The notes: generated from the sequence alone by a model not told the origin. A stretch of DNA of 64,000 nucleotides from Paraburkholderia ginsengisoli NBRC 100965 (GCF_000739735.1 NZ_BBJF01000014.1:62001-126000); one strand, 5' to 3'. Shown: positions 44,678-54,055, numbered from the stretch's first letter. Made by a program: numbers and translations.

Positions 44678-44806
44678 GGGCCCGCGGCGCTCGCCGTGGC
44701 CGTGTGCGCTGTGCCGTGCCGCCGCGGTCGCGGCGGCGGCGCGGGCCGTGGGGAAGGTAGCCGCGCCACCGCAACCCGCGCTGTCACGCGCGTCGGTGAG
44801 GCCAGT

Positions 44807-45433
44807 TCAGGTCAGCGCAAAGTCCACATACTTCTTGAACCCCGAGCGCGTCGCAATGCGCGAATACCAGCGCTCCAGATTCGGCAGCGGCGCGCGCTCC
44901 ACGCCGTCGAGCCCGAACCAGCGTTTCGCGTACGCGCCGATCACGATATCGGCGAGCGTGAACTTCTCGCTTTCGAGAAAGAAGCGTCCTTGCAGATGCG
45001 TGTCCAGCATGCGCCACAGCAGGCTGACCGCGTCGAGGTCGGCGGCGAGCTTGACGGTGTCGCGCTGCGTCTGCGGTGTGCGCACGAGGGCCCAGAACAC
45101 CGGACGCTCGGCGGGTTGCAGCGTGCTCAGCGACCAGTCCAGCCAACGGTCGATACTCGCGCGCTGTGTCGGCGTGGACGGATAGAGCAGGCTCGACTCT
45201 CCGTATCGCAGCACCAGGTAGCGCAGAATCGAGTTGGATTCCCACAGCACGAAGTCGTCGTCGACCAGGGTCGGGATCTTGCCCGTCGGGTTCATCGCAA
45301 GGTAGTCGGGCTCGTTGTTGCGGCCGAATTGCAGACCGGCGTCGATGCGCTCATACGGCAGCACGAGTTCGTCGCAGCACCACAAGACTTTTTGGACGTT
45401 GACCGAATTGGCCCGTCCCCAGATCGTAATCAT
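44807..45433 (-). CDS. Glutathione S-transferase family protein
   Basis: 208 residues from ATG 45433 (AGGA 8 bases upstream). N-terminal thioredoxin-like domain with WGRANSVNVQKVLWCC and the cis-Pro/glutathione motif GKIPTLVDDDFVLWESNSILRYL, then the helical domain with FTLADIVIGAYAKRWF. The Asn/Ser start is that of the YfcG-like/beta bacterial GST group. A much longer frame through the same strand upstream is antisense to the helicase gene and not real. Confidence 0.9.
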   Translation of the reverse strand: MITIWGRANSVNVQKVLWCCDELVLPYERIDAGLQFGRNNEPDYLAMNPTGKIPTLVDDDFVLWESNSILRYLVLRYGESSLLYPSTPTQRASIDRWLDWSLSTLQPAERPVFWALVRTPQTQRDTVKLAADLDAVSLLWRMLDTHLQGRFFLESEKFTLADIVIGAYAKRWFGLDGVERAPLPNLERWYSRIATRSGFKKYVDFALT

Positions 45434-45580
45434 CCGGTCAATCCTTTTCTTTTGGTTGGCAAGCCGCACGCGGCGCGCGGCGTTCAGCCAGTAACGATAC
45501 ACGATGCGTGCGGGTCGCGCGCCCCTTGCGACGCGTCGCGTTGCGTACAATGACCGCACCCGACTACGACGAGGCACCGC

Positions 45581-47266
45581 ATGGCCCGCATTGTCCCCGA
45601 CGACTGGAAGAGCCTCGCCGCCACCGGCGCGGCGGCACGCGAACGCGAAACCCTCGCGTTGCTGGAAGAGGCGCTTCCCCCCGACTACACCGTCTACCAC
45701 GGCGTCCACTGGACGCGCCTGAACCAGAACTTCTCGGTGTTCGGCGAGGCGGACTTCGTGGTCGTCAGCCCGGCCGGGCGCGTGATGATCGTCGAACAGA
45801 AAACCGGTTTTCTGCGCGAAACGCCCAAGGGGCTCGTCAAGGTCTATCTGCAAACCGAGCGCAACGTGGCGATCGCGCTCGCGCACACCATCGAAGGTTT
45901 GCACCGGCGCTTCACCGCGGCCTTCGGCGCGGGCACGTACTTCATCGAGGAATTGCTGTACTGCCCCGACCACATCGTCAAGGATGCGGCGATTGCCGGC
46001 GTGAATCCGGCACGCATCGTCGACGCAACGCGTAAGGACCGGCTCGCGGCGGTGATCCGCGAAGCGCTGCCGGCCGACGAGCCGCGTCTTGCATGCGCAT
46101 CGAAGATCCATCACTTTCTCGCCGACGAACTCGCGTTGACGCCCGACACCAGTGTGCTGGTCGGTCAGGCGGGCACGCTCGTCACGCGCCTTGCGGGCGG
46201 GCTCGCGACGTGGGCGCCGCGGCTCGAGTTCTCGCCGTTCCGGTTGCGCGTGATCGGCACGGCCGGCTCGGGCAAAACGCAGCTCGCCGTGCAGGTGATG
46301 AAGGATGCGGTGGCGCGCGGCCAGCGGCCCTTGTACGTGTGCTTCAACCGGCCGCTCGCCGATCACATCGCGCGGGTCGCGCCGGCCGAGGCGAGGGTCG
46401 CGAACTATCACCAGTTGTGCGACTGGATCGCGCGCGACGCGGGTCGCGAGCCGGATTTCCAGTCCGGCCAGGTGTTCGATCAACTGGAGGCGATGTTCGC
46501 CGACACGCCGATCGAGCCGCGCTGGCAATTCGACGTGTTGATCGTCGACGAAGGCCAGGATTTTCAGCAGCCGTGGGTCGTCGCGCTCGAACGGCTGCTG
46601 CGCCCCGGCGCCGCGTGGTGGTGGCTCGAAGACCCGTTGCAGAATCTGTACATGCGTGAACCGGTCGCGCTGCCCGGTTGGACGACGTTGAAAGAAACCA
46701 CCAACTATCGCAGTCCGCGCGACATCCTCGACTATCTGCGCGAGGTGATCGGCGCGTCGGTGCCGCTTGCCGCGGCGCTCGTATCGGGCAGTCCGTTCGA
46801 CGGCTCCGATATCTCGCTGTCCCTCTACGACGAAGCGCACGCCGCCGACGCCAGCATCGAGGCGACCAAGCGCGCGATCACGCAGGCGCTGTCGCTCGGC
46901 TTCCGCAAGCAGGACATCGTGGTGCTGTCGTTCCGCGGCCGCGAAGGCTCGGCGATGACCGCGCTCGATCATCTCGGCCCGCACCGGCTGCGAACCTTCA
47001 CCGGCAAGTACGACCTGTTCGGCAATCCGGAGTACCGCGAAGGGGACGTGCTGTTCGAATCGATCTACCGCTTCAAGGGGCAAGCCGCGCCGTGCGTGAT
47101 TTTCACCGAGGTCGACTTCGATACGTTCGACGAGCGCATCGCGCGCAAGCTGTTCGTCGGCGCCACTCGCGCGACGATGAAGCTGATCGTCGTCGCGTCA
47201 CAGCGGGCCGCGCGGCACTTGCGGCTGCGCGATGGGAAGGAGAGCAGGGAGGTGAGGGAGGGCTAG
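45581..47266 (+). CDS. NERD nuclease-related domain fused to SF1 (UvrD-like) helicase
   Basis: 561 residues. NERD domain at about 18-130 with the putative nuclease residues Glu56, Asp58 and Glu72-Gln-Lys74 (GEADFVVV, VEQKTG). Then an SF1-like ATPase: Walker A GTAGSGKT (226-233), Walker B IVDEGQD (Asp323-Glu324), motif IV TTNYRSP, motif V-like FKGQAAPCVIFTEVD and motif VI-like LFVGATRATMKL. It likely acts on DNA ends or RNA-DNA substrates. Helicase domains 1B/2B are short, so it is compact. Not in an obvious defence island. Function unknown. Confidence 0.88.
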   Translation: MARIVPDDWKSLAATGAAARERETLALLEEALPPDYTVYHGVHWTRLNQNFSVFGEADFVVVSPAGRVMIVEQKTGFLRETPKGLVKVYLQTERNVAIALAHTIEGLHRRFTAAFGAGTYFIEELLYCPDHIVKDAAIAGVNPARIVDATRKDRLAAVIREALPADEPRLACASKIHHFLADELALTPDTSVLVGQAGTLVTRLAGGLATWAPRLEFSPFRLRVIGTAGSGKTQLAVQVMKDAVARGQRPLYVCFNRPLADHIARVAPAEARVANYHQLCDWIARDAGREPDFQSGQVFDQLEAMFADTPIEPRWQFDVLIVDEGQDFQQPWVVALERLLRPGAAWWWLEDPLQNLYMREPVALPGWTTLKETTNYRSPRDILDYLREVIGASVPLAAALVSGSPFDGSDISLSLYDEAHAADASIEATKRAITQALSLGFRKQDIVVLSFRGREGSAMTALDHLGPHRLRTFTGKYDLFGNPEYREGDVLFESIYRFKGQAAPCVIFTEVDFDTFDERIARKLFVGATRATMKLIVVASQRAARHLRLRDGKESREVREG

Positions 47267-47314
47267 CGGCGGCTCAGGTTGTTCAGCCTGCTTTCAAACC
47301 GCACGCGACTCCGC

Positions 47315-48262
47315 TCAACTCCACGCGCGCGCGCCCACCAGCATCCCGCTGCGTGATCCCGCATCCCACCAGATCACTCGCAACAGCGGTGCTTGCTGCG
47401 CGATCAGCAGCGCCTGCACCGGATCGCTCTCGACGAAATGCGTGACGCCGGCGCGCAATGCCGCGCCGGCTTTGTGAGCGGCGGCGCCGGCGGGACTTTC
47501 GTCGTGTGCGCCGGGGCTGCGCATGACCAGTTGCATATGACCGAAGCCGTGCCGCGCGAGCCATGTCTCGGTGCGCGCGCGATCCAGTTCCGGGCGGCCG
47601 GTGATGATCGTGCGCACCCGCTGCAGGTCGATGCCGGGCAGTACCTCGAACGGCAGCAGCGCGTCGCGCTCGGCGAGCGCCGCGGCGAGATCTTCGTCAT
47701 AGCGTGCGAGCGGCACGTCGGGTAACAGAATGCCGTCGAGGTCGATCGCGTAGGTCGTGTATTCGTGATCGTCCGCCATCGCGGGCGCATTGCCCGCCGC
47801 GACGCGCTCCCAGTCCTCGCGATAACGCTCGGTGTAGGCCTGACGCTCCCACGGGAACAACGCGAAGTAGCCGCGCGCATCGATCGCATAGTCGGGCTGC
47901 GTGCGGCTCAGGTCGTCGACCGCGCCTGTCAATGTTTTGACGTCGAGTCCTTGCTGGCGCAGAAAGGCGATGCAATCGGTCAGCGTGAAACCGCGCCCCG
48001 CGATGTCCTCGCACAGCAGCACTTTCGTTCCCGCAGGCGGAATCGGCAGCGTCGAATCCCACGCGACCGCGCGCGACTGCCGGTCGTAGCGCAGGAAGGC
48101 GACCGGCGTGCCGACCGCATGCGACACCATCAGCGCGAGCGGCGCGCCGCCGCGCAGAATGCCGATCGCCATCGTGAAGCGCTCCGCGAGCAACGCGGGC
48201 TGCAGCGATTCAATCCAGTGATCGAGCTGTTCGTACGTCAGAGGCAAAACCGGCTTGTTCAT
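47315..48262 (-). CDS. Phosphoribosyltransferase-HAD phosphatase fusion
   Basis: 315 residues from ATG 48262. N-terminal type I PRTase (about 8-160) with PRPP loop VLLCEDIAGRGFT (81-93) and an upstream GILRGGAPLAL site; C-terminal HAD-like domain from about 168 with motif I AIDLDGILLPD (Asp174, Asp176), motif II TIITGRPEL and a motif III/IV-like VESDPVQA. The HAD motif resembles pyrimidine or polynucleotide 5'-phosphatases. Fusing base salvage to a phosphatase is uncommon; PRTase and HAD genes occur together in stress-associated nucleotide modules. Ribosome site is weak. Confidence 0.82.
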   Translation of the reverse strand: MNKPVLPLTYEQLDHWIESLQPALLAERFTMAIGILRGGAPLALMVSHAVGTPVAFLRYDRQSRAVAWDSTLPIPPAGTKVLLCEDIAGRGFTLTDCIAFLRQQGLDVKTLTGAVDDLSRTQPDYAIDARGYFALFPWERQAYTERYREDWERVAAGNAPAMADDHEYTTYAIDLDGILLPDVPLARYDEDLAAALAERDALLPFEVLPGIDLQRVRTIITGRPELDRARTETWLARHGFGHMQLVMRSPGAHDESPAGAAAHKAGAALRAGVTHFVESDPVQALLIAQQAPLLRVIWWDAGSRSGMLVGARAWS

Positions 48263-48548
48263 AACTCTTATGGCGTCGCGGCGCTCGTAGGGCGAGTGTC
48301 TGCGGAGCGCGCGCGGCTTGCCGCGATGTGGCGGCGGCGCGTCCTCATCTGTGAGTCGAAGAATTTTGGCGATATTATGCCTGCGGTTCATGGATCGCGC
48401 GTCGGGGTGACGCGCATCGCCGGCGGGGCCTGTCGCGAGTGCGACGCCGCGCCGGATGAAGCATCGGCAAGGGCGGCAATGGAATGGTCGGCTTGACGCC
48501 GCGCCGCCCGCAAAGCAAAAGACAACAGATAAAAACAGGTGACCAATA

Positions 48549-49106
48549 GTGATTGCAGTGCTGTACGAAAGATATCGAGCACGCGGGCGGGTACCGACTC
48601 GCGTACCCACGCGCGCACGCTGGGCAATGAGCGTCCTGTTCGCACTGGCCGCATGCGGAGCGCGGGCGCAGTCGGCGCCGCCGCCTCTGGTGCTCGACGT
48701 GGAGGGCGAGATCGGCAAGACCACCGATGCGGTGCATCACGTCTATCACTTCACCGAGGCCCAACTGCTCGCGCTGCCGGTTCATTCGATCACGACCTCG
48801 ACCACGTGGACGCCGCGCTCCACCTTCACAGGACCGCTGCTGGCGGATATTCTGAAGACCGTCGGCGCGTATGGCAGTGAGGTCGAGATCCACACGCTCG
48901 ACGACTACACCTACACCGTGCCGGTGTCGGACTGCGATCGCTATGGCGTGGTCGTTGCGTACAGCATGAACGGCCGCCGTCTGAAGATCAGCGACTTCGG
49001 GCCGCTCTTCCTCATCTACCCGCGCGACGCGTACCCGAATGAACTGACGGGCGCGTTGGGCGATTCGAAATTCGTATGGCAGATCAAGGCGCTCATCGTC
49101 AAATAG
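48549..49106 (+). CDS. Exported molybdopterin-fold protein without the usual Cys ligand
   Basis: 185 residues from GTG 48549 (AGGTG 7 bases upstream). Basic N-terminus, hydrophobic MSVLFALAACGARA; either signal peptidase I cleavage after ARA or lipidation at LAAC is possible. The remainder resembles the sulfite-oxidase molybdopterin fold (PF00174), with STFTGPLLADILKTVGAYG and DDYTYTVPVSD. At the place where the Mo-ligating Cys is expected the sequence reads ITTSTTWTPR, without Cys. Overlaps the kinase gene by 31 bp, implying joint function, perhaps as sensor. Confidence 0.72.
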   Translation: MIAVLYERYRARGRVPTRVPTRARWAMSVLFALAACGARAQSAPPPLVLDVEGEIGKTTDAVHHVYHFTEAQLLALPVHSITTSTTWTPRSTFTGPLLADILKTVGAYGSEVEIHTLDDYTYTVPVSDCDRYGVVVAYSMNGRRLKISDFGPLFLIYPRDAYPNELTGALGDSKFVWQIKALIVK

Positions 49107-50941
49107 CGCGCCGTCCGTGGCGTCGCGTTTTCTACGTGCTGATCTGGCTGACCGCGCTGGCCGCGCCGGTTGGCGCGATCGGCTATCTGTTGTACGCGAA
49201 TCTGCTGAATCCGCGCGCCACCGAGCAGTTGACCGGCACGTACGACGGTTTCTACTGGGACGCCGCGCAGTTGCAGATCGCGTACGCGCGCTTCGAGAAC
49301 CAGTTGCTGCTGTATCAGTCCGGCGTCGACGACGATTACGAGCGGCTGATGCTGCGCTTCCAGTTGCTGCAATCGAAGCTGCACGTGATGGCCGGTTCGA
49401 CGCGCCGCCTGACCTCGCAGCTCGCGTTGCTGCAACGGCAACTCGACGAAATCAAGTCGCTCGATCATCTGCTCGGTGACATTCAACCCGCGGTCGAGGC
49501 GTTGCCGCAGGAGCGCAACCGGGCCAACGGAATCGTCGCGCAACTGCGCGAGCACTGGAGCCAGGTCAACGATCTGGCGCTGAGCCGCCGCTTCGCCGAC
49601 GTCGCTGACCGCGAGGCGATGAACCGCGACTTCATCGACAAGCGCCGCATGCTGTTCGCGGGCGGCCTGCTGCTGCTGTTGCTGTCGGCGGCGGCGACAC
49701 TGTTGCTGGTGCTCAACGGCCGGCGCCGTACGCGGCTGATGCACCAGCAGCATGCGGCGCTCGCCGCCGAACACCAGGCGAGCCGCGCCGCGCGCGAGGC
49801 GAGTCTCGCGAAGGACGCGTTTCTCGGCATGATCAGCCATGAGTTGCGCACGCCGTTGCACGCGATCGTGTCGTCGATCGAATTGCTGGGCTTCAACTAT
49901 CACTCCGAGGCCGACCGCAAGGTGATCCAGCGGCTCGAAACCGCCGCGCGCCATCTCGAAGCGCAGATGAAGGACCTGACCGACTACGCGCGGCTCGGCG
50001 CGGGCAAGCTCGAATTGCGGCATGAGCATTTCGAGCCGCGCGAGCTGCTGGCGTCGATCGTCGACGAACACGCGATGTCGGCCGCCGCGCGCGGTCTGAA
50101 GCTCGAAAGCGAGGCGAGCGGCGCGAGCGGTCTGGTCGATTCCGACCCGCACCGGATTCGCCAGATCGTCAACAACCTCGTCACCAACGCGATCCGCTAC
50201 ACCGAAACCGGTACGGTGCGCGTGCAATTGCGGCAGGAGCCGGCGGTGCTGATGTTCGTGGTCAGCGATACCGGGCCGGGTGTGCCGCAGGCGCAGATTC
50301 CGCTGATCTTCCAGGAGTTCACGCAACTGGACGCGTCGCGCACGCGCCGCTTCGAGGGCGCGGGCATGGGGCTGACCATCGTGCAAGGGCTGGTGAAACT
50401 GTTCGGCGGCACCGTCGACGTGGCGAGCACGGTGGGCAAGGGCACGTGCTTCACCGTGACGATTCCGGTCGCCTCGGTCGCGACCCCGGCACCCGCGGGC
50501 GTCGCCGCGGCCGCCGAGCCGGGCGGCGCGCGGCCGTGCGTGCTGATCGTCGACGACAACCGGCTGATTCGCGAGTCGCTCGGCGAAATGATCGTGCACA
50601 TGAATTTCGACGCGCACGCGGTCGCCAATGCCGACGACGCGCTCGCCTGGCTCGAGACGCGCCGCTGCGACGTGGTGCTGCTCGACCTGCATATGCCGGA
50701 GCGCGACGGTTATAACTTTCTCGCGGACTTTGCGCGGCGCGGCGGGCCGTCGTCGGGCGCGCCGGTGATCGTGGTCAGCGCGTATGCGCCGGAGGCGGAC
50801 ACACGAAGCGCGGCGGAAACAGCGGGAGTGGCGGAGGGGCGCGCCGCGCAGCCGTTCTTCGAGGCGCTATTGAAGCCGGTGCATTACGAGGATTTGCGCA
50901 GCGCGTTGCAGCGGGCCCTGGCTGCACGGCATGCGGTCTGA
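49076..50941 (+). CDS. Hybrid sensor histidine kinase with receiver domain
   Basis: 621 residues. TM1 about 19-41 and TM2 about 195-214 bracket a 150-residue helical periplasmic sensor domain. HisKA with His255 (MISHELRTPLH), HATPase with N-box NNLVTNAIRY, G1 DTGPGVP and G2 GAGMGL; C-terminal receiver at about 487-615 with Asp493/Asp494, phosphoacceptor Asp537 (LLDLHMPERDG) and KP motif. No HPt domain, so phosphate may pass to the BetR regulator encoded on the other strand 127 bp away. The first 31 bp overlap the upstream secreted protein gene. Confidence 0.94.
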   Translation: MADQGAHRQIARRPWRRVFYVLIWLTALAAPVGAIGYLLYANLLNPRATEQLTGTYDGFYWDAAQLQIAYARFENQLLLYQSGVDDDYERLMLRFQLLQSKLHVMAGSTRRLTSQLALLQRQLDEIKSLDHLLGDIQPAVEALPQERNRANGIVAQLREHWSQVNDLALSRRFADVADREAMNRDFIDKRRMLFAGGLLLLLLSAAATLLLVLNGRRRTRLMHQQHAALAAEHQASRAAREASLAKDAFLGMISHELRTPLHAIVSSIELLGFNYHSEADRKVIQRLETAARHLEAQMKDLTDYARLGAGKLELRHEHFEPRELLASIVDEHAMSAAARGLKLESEASGASGLVDSDPHRIRQIVNNLVTNAIRYTETGTVRVQLRQEPAVLMFVVSDTGPGVPQAQIPLIFQEFTQLDASRTRRFEGAGMGLTIVQGLVKLFGGTVDVASTVGKGTCFTVTIPVASVATPAPAGVAAAAEPGGARPCVLIVDDNRLIRESLGEMIVHMNFDAHAVANADDALAWLETRRCDVVLLDLHMPERDGYNFLADFARRGGPSSGAPVIVVSAYAPEADTRSAAETAGVAEGRAAQPFFEALLKPVHYEDLRSALQRALAARHAV

Positions 50942-51068
50942 TGCCCCGATGGACGCGCGGGATGCATTGTTGAATGGTGCAGGTTGGCGGGGAGTGAAAG
51001 TGGGCATCAACCTGAGCACGCACCTTCAGCCGCTGGGCGGCGCGGCTAGGCCCGCTTGAGCGCAGGCG

Positions 51069-51923
51069 TCAGGGCCGGTTCAGCCGTTTGGACAGATCGG
51101 CGACGAGGATCGCCATGCGCGCGGGCTTTTCGTAGCACGCGACATCGTAATTGCGGATCACCTCGCTGATCTCCGATTCGCTGGCCTTGCCGGTCAGCAA
51201 TTCGCCGGTCAGCACGAAGATGGGCGCGTCCGGATTCTCCGACGCGCGCACCGCCCGAATCGCGGCCGCCGAGGTTTGCGCGCCGAACAGCCAGTCGATC
51301 ACGACGCCGTCGAACACCTGTGTTTGCAACTGTTCGACGAAGGCCGCGAGTCCGTAGATCGCCACCGCCGCGAAACCGTTGCGTTCGAGATAGTCGCGCA
51401 GATTGTCGGCGCTGGCCTGATCGTCGTCGACCACGGCGATGGTCGGCTTGTCGGTCTCGGCGCGGCGCGGATAGATCTCGATCTTGTGGACCTCGTACGC
51501 GCTCTGGTAGAGCGTGCCGTCATGGCGCGCGACACGCCATTGACCGAGCTTCGAGTACGCGACGAATTCCGGGCGGCTGCCCGGCTCGAGCGCGACGCCG
51601 ACCCACGCGGTGCACGGCAGTTCGAGCGCGCCGACGCAGAACACGGCTTCCTGGGCGATCGCCCCGACCATGCCCGGATCGAGCGACTGCGCGCCGAACA
51701 ACTGCGCGGCGGGTTCGCCGAATACCTCGGCGACTTTCTTGATCTGCGAGAGGGTCCACGGACTATTGCCGCGCAGCTTGCGGTGCCCCTGTGAAAAACT
51801 CAGATCGAGGATGCGGCATAGCTCCGTGGTTTGCTGGCGCTTGCCGATTCCATGCCGGCTCATCAACTCGCGCACGCGCTCGGCGACTGCGATGGAGTCA
51901 GGTGAGTGTGTTTCGTTGGTCAT
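51069..51923 (-). CDS. BetR-domain response regulator
   Basis: 284 residues. N-terminal BetR-type HTH (about 8-75, GIGKRQQTTELCRILDLSFSQGHRKLRGNSPWTL), a middle domain of unknown fold (about 80-150) and a C-terminal receiver with Asp166-168 and acceptor Asp210 (VVIDWLFG). The receiver lacks the canonical P after the acceptor. Adjacent and convergent to the hybrid kinase, so they probably form one pathway. The start has no clear ribosome site. Confidence 0.85.
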   Translation of the reverse strand: MTNETHSPDSIAVAERVRELMSRHGIGKRQQTTELCRILDLSFSQGHRKLRGNSPWTLSQIKKVAEVFGEPAAQLFGAQSLDPGMVGAIAQEAVFCVGALELPCTAWVGVALEPGSRPEFVAYSKLGQWRVARHDGTLYQSAYEVHKIEIYPRRAETDKPTIAVVDDDQASADNLRDYLERNGFAAVAIYGLAAFVEQLQTQVFDGVVIDWLFGAQTSAAAIRAVRASENPDAPIFVLTGELLTGKASESEISEVIRNYDVACYEKPARMAILVADLSKRLNRP

Positions 51924-52324
51924 ACTGCGTAAGAATCCGCCGTCTTAAAGGGTACTGGGGATGCGATACGACAGGCGCAGTGCGACCCTGCACGGTCGGT
52001 GCGCATCGACCGGTGACGCAGGGGATCGCCAATGTACCGTAAAAATTTATCGCGATTTGTATTTTTGTAAGACCGCCGCCGGGCCCGTCGGTGCGAGAAA
52101 CGAAACGGACCGGCCGACGATTTTTATCCATTTAGCATCAAATGTATTTTACCGACGAAATGGTGCCGAATCTGTAGAGAATTCGTAAGGTGGGACAATG
52201 CGTCCGGTGATGGGCGTCGTCCGGCGGTGGCGGCACGCCTGAGTGTGGCGTGAAACGGTGCGCCGATGGCCGTCCACCGCCGTCTGGCAACGTGCCGGCC
52301 GGGCACTCGCCGCCGCCGCGCAGC
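51924..52324. other. Non-coding stretch
   Basis: 401 bp between the BetR regulator and hipA. AT-rich between about 52026 and 52160 (TAAAAATTTATCGCG, GTATTTTTGTAAG), a contrast to the rest of the window, and probably the regulator promoter. No gene seen. Confidence 0.5.
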
Positions 52325-53665
52325 CTACTGCGCCGGCATTTTGTCGAGTTTGGCCGCCGAGCTTTTCAACCCTTTGAAAATCCGTTCGGCGACTTTGGCC
52401 GGAAAGCCCTCGGGCAATTCCGCCGACACCCGCGCGATCACATCGGGGGTCTGCTCGATCAGCCGCTGGATCAACGGCTCGGCATGCGCGCCGTAGGAAC
52501 ACTTGAGCGCCATCGTGTTGAAATGGCGGCGCTGCACGTCGCGGAACGCGTCGTGTTTGCTGCGCGACCACATGCCCATTGCGAGCCTCGCCTTGAACCA
52601 TGACCACTGGTTGGGGCCGTTGCCTTCGACCGGCCAGATCGACATCACGTCGTAAAGCGGCGTCATGCGGAACTGGCCGCCCGCCAGCAGGCGAATGCTG
52701 AAGTTTTTCGCGTGGCCGTCGGGCGCCGCCAGCATCCAGAACAGAATCTGGCTGGCGAGCAAGGTTTCGATGTCTTGCCGGGCCTCGACCGATTGCTGCA
52801 GGATCCGCGCGAGATCGAGCACGCCGGGGCCGCCTTCGTTTTCGTATTTGCGATGCGACGGCACGCCGTACACCTGGCAGAAGTCTTCCTGCGGCAGACG
52901 CAGCAGCCATTGCCCGCTCGAATGCATTTGCCGGTCGAACCGCTCGACGCTCAACACCCGCTGCTTGCCGAACGTCATGATCTCCGTGTTCGCAGCCGGC
53001 AGGCCGTACGCGCGCAGAATCCGCAGGCATAGCCACTCGTTTTCGACCGAGGTGCTGAGGTCGGCCAGCTTGTTGCCGACCAGACCGAGCGGCAATTTGA
53101 AAATATGCGTAGTGGGCGTGGCGCCGTGCGGCCGTTGCCATTTGCCGTCGTGCCACAGCAGCGCGGTTTTTTCCTGCGCGCCCGCGAGCGAGATGCGGAA
53201 GTCGTCGGTTTCGTCGGGCGAGCCGAGGGCCGGCGTGCTGACCGTGCGCGCCAGCATGGCCTCGATGTCGTCGTCCGAAAGCGGCGTGCCGTCGATCCGG
53301 TCGACGCCAGCCGGCACGTCGTCTTCGGCAAGCAGCTGGACGGCGCCCACGCAGTCGCGGCCGATGGCTTGCAGCAGGTCGAACGCATCCAGCGTTTCGG
53401 TCTGGTAGCGTTGGGCGATGCGTTTTCTGATCGCGTCGCTGTCGGGCAGCAGGTTGTCGAAGTAATTGAGCACCCGCGGCCCTTTTTGCGCCATGTTGCC
53501 CGGCGTAAACGGCAGCGACAGCGACAGCGGCCGGCCCGCGGGCGACGCGGCCCATGCGGGATCGTAGGCGAACTCCATGGGGCCGCGCGCGGGCAGCCGC
53601 CAGACGCCCACGCGTTCGCCGTTGGCCCAGACCGAAAGTGCTCGTGAGTGCGTTTGCCGGGCCAT
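52325..53665 (-). CDS. hipA: HipA-type toxin kinase
   Basis: 446 residues (E. coli HipA 440). Kinase motifs: P-loop SLAGAQEKTALL with Ser159 at the position of the E. coli autophosphorylation site, Lys190 (HIFKLP), Asp316 (PDGHAKN) as catalytic base and Asp339 (LYDVMS) as metal ligand. All residues needed for activity are present. I start at ATG 53665; GTG 53671 overlapping the hipB stop is an alternative. HipA kinases phosphorylate aminoacyl-tRNA synthetases and halt growth. Confidence 0.94.
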   Translation of the reverse strand: MARQTHSRALSVWANGERVGVWRLPARGPMEFAYDPAWAASPAGRPLSLSLPFTPGNMAQKGPRVLNYFDNLLPDSDAIRKRIAQRYQTETLDAFDLLQAIGRDCVGAVQLLAEDDVPAGVDRIDGTPLSDDDIEAMLARTVSTPALGSPDETDDFRISLAGAQEKTALLWHDGKWQRPHGATPTTHIFKLPLGLVGNKLADLSTSVENEWLCLRILRAYGLPAANTEIMTFGKQRVLSVERFDRQMHSSGQWLLRLPQEDFCQVYGVPSHRKYENEGGPGVLDLARILQQSVEARQDIETLLASQILFWMLAAPDGHAKNFSIRLLAGGQFRMTPLYDVMSIWPVEGNGPNQWSWFKARLAMGMWSRSKHDAFRDVQRRHFNTMALKCSYGAHAEPLIQRLIEQTPDVIARVSAELPEGFPAKVAERIFKGLKSSAAKLDKMPAQ

Positions 53666-53667
53666 GC

Positions 53668-53922
53668 TCACCACTCGACGATCGGGGCTTGCTCGCGCAC
53701 CGGCTGGCTTTTGTCGCGCACCTGCAACTGCAGGCCGTAGATGCCGCAGAGCGCCAGCAATTGCGCGAGGGTCAGCGCGCCGGCGTCGGTTTCGAGCGCG
53801 GAGATGCGGCTCTGGCTGATGCCGAGCCGGGCGGCGGCCTCGGCCTGGGTGAGGCCGGCTTGCCGCCGGCTGGCGGCGAGCAACTGAGCCATCTGGTCCG
53901 GCGTGGCGATGAGGTGGAGCAT
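53668..53922 (-). CDS. hipB: HipB-type antitoxin
   Basis: 84 residues, HTH_XRE at about 10-65 (AGLTQAEAAARLGISQSRISALE), a Val/Arg-rich C-terminus that may insert into HipA. Stop 2 bp before hipA ATG, so the order antitoxin-toxin is as usual. Four 21-bp operators at a 26-bp period lie upstream, each a plausible HipB dimer site. Confidence 0.93.
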   Translation of the reverse strand: MLHLIATPDQMAQLLAASRRQAGLTQAEAAARLGISQSRISALETDAGALTLAQLLALCGIYGLQLQVRDKSQPVREQAPIVEW

Positions 53923-53940
53923 GGCGGATTATCTGTGAGA

Positions 53941-54039
53941 CGAATAAACGTAATTTATGCGTCATACGAATATTTGTCAAATATTCGTCTCGCGAATATT
54001 TTGCAAATATCTGCCAGACGAATAAAATGCCAATATCTG
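53941..54039. promoter_or_regulatory. Four phased HipB operators
   Basis: Sites start at 53941, 53967, 53993 and 54019, exactly 26 bp apart, each 21 bp: CGAATAWW-N5-half-site. The second is a perfect inverted repeat, CGAATATT-N5-AATATTCG; the first is CGAATAAA-N5-TTTATGCG. A possible fifth left half (CGCATAAA) starts at 54045. AT-rich region. Confidence 0.82.
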
Positions 54040-54055
54040 TGTAACGCATAAATCG

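Noticed and set aside
45434..47083. Long 5' extension of the GST frame
   Set aside because: Antisense to the NERD-helicase; the true start with AGGA is at 45433.
45581..47266. Phage defence island around the NERD-helicase
   Set aside because: Neighbours are GST, Zur and a PRTase fusion; no other defence genes or mobile elements.
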